From Aurifilum marmelostoma (taxonomy: Eukaryota; Ascomycota; Sordariomycetes; Diaporthales; Cryphonectriaceae): a DNA stretch of 64,000 bases. Position numbers and translations under genes: made by a program. The notes under the pieces are model-generated. The model did no database searches. It worked only from the letters and a program-made list of their open reading frames with translations, and was not told the DNA's origin. Positions 12,601 to 21,464 of this stretch are shown here, piece after piece (within the stretch, counting starts at the first letter, position 1; each line of letters opens with the position of its first letter). Location of the stretch: positions 558,001-622,000 of the forward strand of contig JAMXSV010000015.1 in the NCBI GenBank assembly GCA_027559495.1. The letters run 5' to 3'.

Positions 12601-12945
12601 TTTCCCCTCTTCCTTGTTCGTTCATTAGACGGAGCCATTGCATACCACATAGTTCAGACGAACGAAGTTCTTGAAGGCGAGGGCGGCGGCGAGACGGGTC
12701 TTGACGGGAAGGCTCTGCTCAGCGACGATCTTGAGGAGCTGGAGGGAGTACTGGGGTTTCTTCTCCTCCTGCTTCAGGAGGTTCTCGGCTGTTACAGAGA
12801 GAATAAGTCAGCTAATTTCGAGCAGAGACGAAGGGTGAGAAGGGGAGAAGCCCGCGAGTACATGAAGCAACGTGCCTTTGCGGTGCTGCTGCGGGTCCAG
12901 TGTTGCATCCAGCAACTGGGCGATGTTCTGTATATCTGCTGCCAT
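9687..12945 (-). CDS. cse1: Exportin CSE1/CAS, importin-alpha re-export receptor
   Basis: Six exons: 12945-12876, 12788-12646, 12570-12403, 12332-10772, 10708-10405 and 10317-9687. All phases join, giving 958 residues, close to the roughly 960 of yeast Cse1. Family knowledge: this karyopherin-beta carries importin-alpha out of the nucleus together with RanGTP, through nuclear pores. Conserved blocks include QIGEAISVIADSDFW near the N-terminus, VAHSIFVRWRPLF, and the RDLEGSDTDSRRRAATDFL insert that is diagnostic of CSE1. DAIKYLHNFRSQLT and ENEFLMRCIMRVL follow. The whole protein is predicted to be HEAT repeats. Introns are 87, 75, 70, 63 and 87 nt. The first appears to use a GC donor (AAAG|GCACGT...AACAG); no GT site nearby keeps the frame. 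The start, MAADIQNIAQLLDATLDP, matches the family's N-terminus. Confidence 0.93.
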
Positions 12946-13862
12946 GTTGACTTGTGCAGAAGAGAAACCCTATTAAGACCAACGAGGCGACAATGCAGCT
13001 GCAGTAGTCGAACTGGGTCGAGATGCGGTCGTGCTGGTTGGGCGAGGTTGAATGGAAGGAAGGCAGCTCTGCGAAATTTCCAGGCCCGTGTTGGAAAGTA
13101 AACGAAAGTTGAACGGCCCTTGCAGCAGCTTGTTGCTGCTTGGTTGCTAGGCTGCTGGAGCTGCTAGGCTGCCTGGTGGTCAGTGCAGTCCCAGGCAGAT
13201 GTGGGGGATTGAGGGGCTTAGAGGGGCAACCCTGTAAGCCTGTAGTGAAGTAGGGCGGCGGTAGGAACGGGCACACTACGTAAGTAAGACTCAGTAGTGG
13301 ATTCTGTCGCACGCTCACTGTACGGATACAAGGCTTATTCTAATGGCAGCAGTGTCACAGTCGGCCCAGAGATTCATAGCCTCTACATTCATGATAAATG
13401 GATCATGGAAAATTTAGAAATCAAGGAGAAAAATATGAAGGATAAACGAGAAGGGAAAATAAAGAAGAAAAAATAAGAGGGTTATGCATTAAAAATGCAA
13501 AAGCGAAGGTCGTGCTGAGAATCGAACTCAGATTGCTGGAAAGGACGTGTTTGAATCGTCAGAATCCAGAGTGATAACCATTACACTACACAACCACTTG
13601 TGTTGACAAGCATGGCAAATTGATCTCTCTAAGTAGTATCAACTTGTGACAGACGATCTATCCGTTGGTTGCAAGCCTACTCCGTCGCCTCCGATCACCT
13701 AGGCCGAGACGCGTCAAACACACATCCAAACAAAACCCAGCGCGTCTCACAATGTATTCATCAGCCACCCGACCAAAATTTAATCATATTTCGTAATTGG
13801 CGAGGGCTCATTGCATTCCCTATGCTTTCTTACAACACTAAATCACCATTTTCAGTGATGAG
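12946..13862. other. Divergent promoter region of cse1 and mis6, containing tRNA-Gln
   Basis: A 917-bp spacer between divergently transcribed genes. The cse1 side is GC-rich and the mis6 side AT-rich. A minus-strand tRNA gene sits at 13508-13595. No other gene is visible. Confidence 0.75.
13508..13595 (-). tRNA. tRNA-Gln (CTG anticodon) with 17-nt intron
   Basis: Read on the minus strand, the acceptor arms GGTTGTG and CACGACC pair with one G-T wobble. The D-arm region is AGTGTAATGGTTATCACT. The anticodon stem CTGGA/TCCAG is perfect, with loop TTCTGA and then T. The T-arm is CTGAG-TTCGATT-CTCAG. The anticodon is CTG, so the tRNA reads CAG (Gln). About 17 nt lie between the base 3' of the anticodon and the rest of the loop, the canonical 37/38 intron position, and would be removed by the tRNA splicing endonuclease. 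The mature tRNA body is 71 nt. A- and B-box sequences are present, and an A-rich stretch on the plus strand just below 13500 can give the Pol III T-tract terminator. Confidence 0.9.
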
Positions 13863-16201
13863 ATGGAAGGTGAATTCAAGTCCAGGATTCAGGCTTTGAT
13901 TGACATTGTGGTCGAGGGCAAGTACACACCTCTCTATTTTCCTTTCTCTCTCTCTCTCTCTCTGTCTTTTTTTTTCTTCCTTTTTTCGGGGCCTCTGACG
14001 GATTATGCAGCTTCCAAGGTCACCGCCAAGAACCGCGCCAGCGATGTCAAGCCCAAGGTGGTAGAGCTTACCTCGGTCGCCTACAACCAAGGCGTCCTCC
14101 CCGACGAGCTCCTCCAGCTCATCGACCTCGTCATCTCACGAAGCCACCTGGACCAGGCAAGCCTGAACAGCATCATCAGAAACCTCTACCCCGCCGCAGA
14201 GGTCTCGGAGGATGTCGTGCTCAGGATCATCGGATGTCTAGGCCTCGGTGAGCTCAAGCCGTCCCTGACGCTGCAAAGCTCGCTCCTGCAGTGGGTCATC
14301 CAGGTGTATCACGTGCTGGACACACGAGCGCAGAGCGTGCTCGCCCGGGCGTACGGCGTGCTCTTCAACCTGCTGGACGTCTCCGCCACCAGACCACAGC
14401 TGTTCCACATCCTGGCCATCATAACGAGACGCAAGCATGTGCAGCACTACAGGATCCAGGCGCTGCTGAACCTCACCCGGCAGAACGCCAACGACCGTCA
14501 CCTGCAGGGCCTGCTCCGCGTCTACAGGAACTACTACCCCGAGATCATCGTCGGCAACCCAGGCAAGGGGAGCACGTTCAAGCTCCCGGACCCCGAGTGG
14601 AAGGACAGGCTGTCTATGATCCAAAGGATGCACCGCGAGCTTCAGCAGAGCAGCTCTTCAGGCCCTCGAGATGGTTTCAGGACAGTCCAGCATCACCTGA
14701 CGGGGTCCAAGGGGTCAAGAGCTGCTGCTATTCCCGGTGTTCAGACGTCGAACGTGCACGAGAAATCAGTGACCTTGGAGGAAATCGACAGCGCAGAGAG
14801 CCTTGCTCTGAATGTTGAAAAGGTCGAGCTGCCAGATCACCTCGCCGCTGTCCTGATCGATCCCCTCTTACAGAAGTTTATGTTACTGAGGCCCGACAAG
14901 GATTGGAAGCGCGCTTGGGCATGGATTAACATGCAGATTTCGGAGATCCTGAGCGGAGATGCAGACGAGGATGCCTTAGTAAACACCTTGAAGGTCATTC
15001 ACGAGTACGCGCGAGCAACCAAGGTGAGATACACCCCAGAACCGTGTGTGCGAGGTCTAGGAAAGGCGCTGATGACCACGTGACAGGATATCTCTCCATT
15101 CTTTCCTGGACTCGTGAAACTGGCCGAGAAGAGGCTGTACCTTCAGGGCAGTGGCGGCAGCACTCAGATTCCTGATGTGCTCGCATACGCGCCCATAATG
15201 GACACGAGAGGTAAAAGACACCACGGCCATGGTGACATGATGACTGGGACGTGGGCGAGACTAACTGAGCAGCAGATTTGTCTGCATTTGTTGCAGCACT
15301 TCAGTCGTCGCTCGACGGTTCTACAGATGCACAGCTGGGCCTCCTGGAACTCTACACCAAGCTCATCCGTCACTGGGGCGTCACGCTCGTATCCAGCGAT
15401 GCTGTTCCTCCCCATGCTTCGTCCTGCCTCTCTACGATCATTGAGCAGGCGAACCAGCTCAGCCTGACCCTCCTGCAGACCTCTCCGACCGAGTACACCC
15501 TGCTCAAGATCCTCGACTTCCACGAGCGGATCGCCTCCATCTACTCCAAGTCACATCTCCTGCGCAGTATACAGATCAACATCCCGCCCGTACTTCTTGT
15601 GTACACGCTCCAGTTCAGCACGTGCCTGGCGACCGTGTCTCGCCTGTGCACTATCCTCACAGCCTACAAGCAGGCCTGCGCGGTGTACATGTCCAATGCG
15701 GCCAAGAAGCTCGGCCCTGCCTATGACAAGGCACAGGTGAACACCTTCAACGGCTTTCTCATGGACATATGCAACTGCCTGTGGCGAGGAAAGGCGTTTG
15801 CCAAGAGCGACGCTCACGCGAAGGGCTGTATGGTCTCGGACGGCGTCATCGCCGGACTCCGCCCCTACGTGGCCTCCCTGACCGACAGCGGGAGCGGCGA
15901 CATGGCAGTAGAGGCGCTGTTCACCATGAGCTACTCGCCGCTGCTGTGCCTACAGGCCATGGACCATGTGCGGCAGCTGGAGGAGCTGGAGGACGAGGAC
16001 GTCGAGCTGAGGGCGAGACATGCAGGCCCCATCACGCAGAGGAGCCTCGCCCAGCTTGCCAGACAGGGCGGGCTGGAGCTCGTGTGGCAGGACTTCAGGC
16101 TCGGGGTGCTGCGACACCTCAGCGAACGGGAGTGGAGAGGCATCTCCGACCTGATGTACAGCACGATGAGGAATCTGCTGGACGCGAGGGCTAAAGCCTG
16201 A
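13863..16201 (+). CDS. mis6: Mis6/CENP-I/Ctf3 inner-kinetochore protein
   Basis: Four exons: 13863-13917, 14011-15023, 15087-15210 and 15276-16201. Phases agree and the product is 705 residues, normal for a fungal Mis6. Family knowledge: CENP-I/Mis6/Ctf3 belongs to the constitutive centromere-associated network and supports CENP-A chromatin and kinetochore assembly. Diagnostic blocks are ASKVTAKNRASDVKPKVVEL after the first join, DQASLNSIIRNLYP, and RVYRNYYPEIIVG at about residues 200-215. A helical C-terminus follows. Introns are 93, 63 and 65 nt. The first uses GC (GAGG|GCAAGT...ATGCAG), has a long TC/T tract and a CTGAC branch point, is a multiple of three and contains no stop. Retaining it would insert 31 low-complexity residues. 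The first ATG in the conserved frame was taken as the start. The gene is divergent from cse1. Confidence 0.9.
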
Positions 16202-16741
16202 TCTCACCTCCATAAAGCATCCTCGTTGCATTAGTTTCATGGTCAAGATGCCAGCAAGAACAACGTCTTGTCCTGGTCACAGAAAAACCACAGTTGCCTA
16301 GACAAAAAGCTGTTGGGTGGCATACAAAGAACTCCCGGACCCGGGACCTCGGCTCAACGGTCATGGCGGGGGACGATCTTTGCGGGGATTTGGCCGCGGT
16401 TCCGGAATCCTTGACGCGCCCCGGGTTTTCCCCAGCTTGTTCACTCATGCTCCTCCAATTTGGCATTCTGACCTCTAGAAATCATAAGACGATGCAAAAG
16501 AAACACCTAGCCAACTCGTCGGACTTGCTAGTTCCCTGACCAAGGCCCAGCCCAGCCCAGCCTGGCATCGTCCTTAGCTATTCCACCTTTGGTCCGAAGA
16601 CTTCGCTTTACTGCACCTTACACCAGGTTTGCTGTCGACCTGGACGCGGCGGGATTCGATATTCCATCCTATCCAGCTTTGCTTGCTTCTGTATAACTTG
16701 GTATCACGGCAGTAGTAGCGTCCCTCTTCTCTTTGCCCACC
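16202..16741. other. Intergenic: mis6 3' and racemase promoter
   Basis: 540 bp between tandem plus-strand genes. A CCCAGCCCAGCC direct repeat lies around 16550-16565. No coding signal beyond short chance frames. Confidence 0.65.
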
Positions 16742-18050
16742 ATGGTCGGTCCACCGCCCCTGACGGGCCTCAAGGTGCTCGAGTTTGCGGGGCTGGCTCC
16801 AGGTAAATAGACCTCACGCCGCTGCCATCCCGTCCACATGGCAGCGCTGCCCGTCCAACACTGACACCGCTCACCCCTGTTTTCAACCAGGTCCCTTTGC
16901 CGGCCTCCTCCTCGCTGACGCAGGCGCCTCCGTGCTCCGCATCGACCGGCCGCTCCCGTCCCCGACCCCCGACGCCCTCACTCGTCACAAGACCTCCATC
17001 GCCGTCGACCTCAAGTCCACCTCCGGCCGTGCCCTCGTCCTCCGCCTCGCGCGCGAAGCCGACATCCTCATCGACCCCTTCCGGCCCGGCGTCATGGAAA
17101 AGCTCGATCTCGGCCCCGATGCCCTGCTGGAGGCAAACCCGCGCCTCATCTACGCGCGCATGACGGGCTTCCGCCGCGACGGCCGGTACAAGGACATGGC
17201 GGGCCACGACATCAACTACCTCGCCGTGTCAGGCGTGCTGGGGCTGCTCGGGAGGAAGGAGCAGAAGCCCACGCCGCCGGTGAATATACTGGGAGATTTT
17301 GCCGGTGGAGGGGCGACGCTGTTCCAGGGCATCCTCATGGCCCTGCTGGCGAGAACAAGCACAGGCAGAGGCCAGGTCGTGGAGGCCAACATGGTCGACG
17401 GCGCGAGCTACCTGGCGACCTTCCCCCGCCTGGCCAAGAAATCGCCCACCGGCGACGGGCCGCGCGGGACGAACCTGCTCGACAGCGGGTGTCCGTTCTA
17501 CGACACGTACGAGACGCGCGACGGCAAGTTCATGGCCGTCGGGGCGCTGGAGCCACAATTCTACGCGGCACTGGTGCGCGGCCTGCAGCTGGAGGGCCAG
17601 GGCTGGGAGTCGAGGCGGATGGACCGTGCGTGCTGGGACGAGATGCGACGGACCTTTGAGAGGGTGTTTAGGAGTCGAGATCGTGCCGAGTGGGAACAGG
17701 TGTTTGACGGGACCGATGCCTGCTGTACGCCGGTGGTGGAGTACGCGGAGCTCGAGGCGCAGAGACAGGCGCGGGAGGGCGATCAGAGGCCCGCTGTCAC
17801 GCTGCGCGAGACGCCGTGTCTGGCTGTTGACAGCGGCGAGAAAAGCTCAAGCGGAGGTGGGGACGACCAGGAGCCAAGTCGCGGTCAAGGACCCGGTGTT
17901 GAGGGAGATGGCTACGAAGGGAGGCTCTTGGTGCCGGGAGAAGGAGGTGACGAGACCCTGAAGAGCTGGCTCGGGTGGGAGAGAGGGAGACAGTTCGATG
18001 TGGACGGGAGAGGCGGCCTGGTGTTACTGCAGGTTCGGTCCAAGATGTAA
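16742..18050 (+). CDS. Alpha-methylacyl-CoA racemase (CoA-transferase family III)
   Basis: Two exons, 16742-16802 and 16891-18050, with an 88-nt intron (GTAAAT...CAG). The product is 406 residues. Family knowledge: these enzymes interconvert (2R)- and (2S)-methylacyl-CoA so that branched fatty acids can enter beta-oxidation. Residues equivalent to the catalytic set of mycobacterial MCR are present and, by my count, fall at the same numbers: His126 in GHDINYL, Asp156 in NILGDFAGGG and Glu241 in VGALEPQ. The N-terminus GLKVLEFAGLAPGPFAG is typical. The C-terminus ends in Ser-Lys-Met, which fits a peroxisomal targeting signal type 1, so a peroxisomal matrix location is likely. A Ser/Gly/Glu-rich insertion at about 345-375 is not conserved in the family. 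A related CoA-transferase specificity cannot be excluded. Confidence 0.88.
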
Positions 18051-21000
18051 CAGGATCTGTCCAGGAGCAGGGCAGAGACCCGTCTGCACGCAAGATGAAT
18101 GAGGGAGATTTGGGCTTGAAAAGCATGGATTGGGGCGCATTTTTTTGGTCCATATGGTTCTTGTTCGTGTGAGATCCCTATCAAGCAATCTGATCGCCCC
18201 CTGTCTAATCCCGCCAGCTGCAAGCCAAACCCTCTCTGAGCCACTCTTACTATCACCTGCCATTCTTACCCAGGTTACCCTCTAAAACGACTTGTCTCGC
18301 CCATCTCCGCCATAGGAACAAGATCCGACCCAGTCTACACGTCCGTCTGCATGGGAAGGTGAGGGTGAAGGTGTCAGCCATGATGTTGATACAACAAACC
18401 CCACGTCTGTCACCCTTGATCTAGAGAGAAAGAGAAGGAAAGAAAGCATTGCCAACAACATACCTGATCCCCAGCCTGGTTCGATATCATCACCCCAGCC
18501 CCCATCTCGAAACGCCTCTCTTTCATTTTCTTCCCCCGGTATATATATATATATATATATAGATTAATCAGCCGGGCTCGGTGGAGGAGGCTTTGGTGGC
18601 CGCGGAGAGGGCGGTCTGCTTCGCGACTCGCAGGCCGGGGAGGAGAAGCAGGCTCGTGACAGCGAGGCGGACATGACGGGGGAGGCTGCGTTGTATACGA
18701 GGCAGCGAGGGTGTGGATGTTGGTCGAAGTCTGTGTTGCCGGGGGGTGGGCGTTGGTTTACTTGGGTCTACAGCTTGAGCAGGCGATTATGTTGCCGCGG
18801 AGCCGGTGGGGAGAAGAAAGGGGCCAGGTAGAGGGAGGAGATGGATATGGGGAGGAGAGACAGAAATACACAGAGAGAGAGGGAGGGAGGAGAGAAGAGA
18901 GGTAGGATAGCTTGGGGGATAGATAGATATGGGTTACATATTATCCCACCCGGCCCCGGACGAGAGACATGGGGCGAGCTCGGACATGAGCTCAAAAGCT
19001 ACTATAGATAGATACGAGGAAGGGGGGGAAAGAAAAAAAAAAAAATAATTAATAAGAGAAAAAAAAAGCAAAGACAAAAAGAGAAAAAAAGAAAAAAGAG
19101 AGGAGCACACAAGCGGAAGGGGGGGGGAAACGAAATGGGTTGAGTCATCATCACCAATCCATCTTTTCTCCCTCCCTCACAGTCTCACACACAAAAACAT
19201 CTGCGCAGGAGGACGAGTAGACGAGGTCAGAAGAAGCAACACCACCAGCACCAGCACCAGCACCCCACCAGTCAGTCCACCCACACCTATACAGCACAGA
19301 CAAGAGACAAATCGCTTTTCCCAAAAGGTAAAGAGGAAGGACAAGACGACGCCAGAGAATTAAATTCAGTCTCCCAGTGAAACCACACCATCAACCCCCC
19401 CCCCCTCCCCGGAAAGAAAGAGAGAGCAGAGAGAAAAAAAAGAAAGAAAAAAAAAGGGATCCAATCACGCAGCGCCGGCGTCCCAACCGTTCCGCGTCTT
19501 CCCCTCTCTCCACCCCTTCCTCAAAGTGTGTGATTGTTTTTGTGTTGTTTCCCATCTTCCCGCCCCAAGACCCGACTATCGACAAACTGTCGTCCCACTT
19601 CCCCTTGTCCTGTCTCCAGTGCGGGAAGTAAGAAGAGAAAGATCCCCATATTTTTTCCCCTCGGTTTTAAAACAAAAATCGCGAGTTGAGAAGCGCCTCA
19701 GCAACAATAACCGGAGGATGAGCTAGACAAGAGAAACAGAGACACCCAAGAAAGAGTGAGATCGGAGTGGGTTCCTCCTCGTCCACCACCATCACCACCA
19801 CCACCACCTCCTCCTCCTCCTCTGCGCAGGGAGGGAGGGTGGGTGGACGGGAATGCGGTATAGGTAATGGATTACCTATCTCCTTGTGCGTCCATACCCA
19901 TCTGTAACCTCTTGTTTCATCCAAAAAAAAAGCCACCCCGCAGAGGCTGACCCGCCGCCCTAACTTCGCGGGTTCGTTTAAAAAAAAAAAAAACAAAGGT
20001 CGCCTTTTCTTTCCTTTTTTTTTTTTATTTCCTCTTCTTCCTTATTCCTTCCCGTCCTGCACGTTGCTCGTTTCGGTTTCAAGCCACTACGGCACACACA
20101 CACGCCAAACCAGGTGGGGATGATTGTCTAGGTCTTGCGGTGTGTGAGACACACACACACATATACAACGTATGCACACACAGAGAGAGAGACAGAGAGA
20201 CACGCCCCTCCTTCGGGAACGAATGAGGGGAGGGGGACCAATCTCTGGTTGAGGCTCTGCCGCTACCGGGACGTTGCAGCGTAATGGAGGGTCGGGGCAC
20301 AGGGGCCAATGCAAGCCTCTCCCTGTTTTCTTTCCTTTTCCCTTGCTCTTGTTCCGTCTGTGGCCTTTTGTTGGGGGAAGGGGGGGGGGGGGGCTTTTTT
20401 CTTTTTTTTTTGGTCCCGGATCTGCAAGTGCTCTTCTTTGCTTTTTCCTTGGGCCGGCTGGATGTCCCGAGAATGGCGGTGGCTGAGGCGGGAGAAGATG
20501 AAGGGTGGAGAAAGAAGAAGTAGACGAGAGGAAGAGGAGCGGAGAGGAAAGCAAGCAGAGTTGTTATTTGATCCAGGTTCTAGAACCTTGACCATCAGTG
20601 GAAATTCCGAGTGATCTAATGCATCTTTGCAGGAGGGAGTGGTGACAATGACAAGTGGGTGAATGACATGATGGGCAGCACGAATCAGACGATGTTACAG
20701 AGACTGACTGCCTGATGACACCGTAACATTTCTTCCCCCGTCAGAACCTGTCCTGCTCATGACGGTCCAGAACCCGCGGCCACCAACATCTCCCTAGCTG
20801 CCTGTCGGAGGAGCACAGCAATGGCCAGGGACAACCAGAAGAGGACCAGAAGAAAGAAACAAAAGATAAGAAAAGTGGACATGACAAGCGTAATGCATCT
20901 ATCTTTCGTCTTTTCATTCTCATGGCTGCGGACCTCCAGTATAATGGTATCAAGAAGAGGAGACGCAAAACATGAATCAGAGAAGCCGTCTCTTCCCCTC

Positions 21001-21464
21001 TCTTTCTCCGCCTCGTCCCACCCCGGAAAACAAACAACAACAGAGCACCATCTATCTGCACATGCAATCCAGGCTCGACTACCCCTAAAGCAGCAGAAGC
21101 ACCTTGCCAAAATTTCCTACCAAACCAATCAATCTCCCCCCTGAGAATCATCGTAAAGGGTGGCCAGGGAAAAAGGGGAGGGAGGGGGGGGGGGGAGAGG
21201 TCATTATCCCATGTCCATTCATCAACACTTTGTCAATGCCGTGGCCAGCAGAGCCTTGTGACACTGATGGCTGCCCGGCCCTCAACGCGTAGGCCTGCTG
21301 CCGCCTGCGAGAGGAGCGACTGCGACTTGTGGATTTTTAGTAGCTGATGGTGGGTCCGTCTATCATCGGACGGTGGTTCGCCTCTGTGCCACTCTGCAGG
21401 CCTGCCATGCATCCTCGTTTGTTGAGGTGCTTAATGTGAGACGGAACAAATTACTCCGCCTAAA
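18051..21464. other. 3.4 kb convergent low-complexity spacer
   Basis: It lies between the racemase and Vps1 stops. It is unusually rich in simple tracts: TA (18540-18561), A-rich runs (19024-19105), C-run (19397-19408), A/T runs (19975-20025), CA (20092-20172), GA, and G-runs (20379-20393, 21184-21195). Short open frames here are made mostly of these tracts. A 70-codon minus-strand frame ending at 18564 looks less repetitive but has no start and no family. I see no gene. Confidence 0.6.
18540..18561. repeat. (TA)n microsatellite
   Basis: A perfect TA dinucleotide run of about 22 bp in the low-complexity spacer. Confidence 0.9.

Noticed and set aside
18564..18770. Minus-strand frame reading DFDQHPHPRCLVYNAASP and a Pro-rich tail
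   Set aside because: It has no suitable start, no supported upstream exon and no family; too short to trust.
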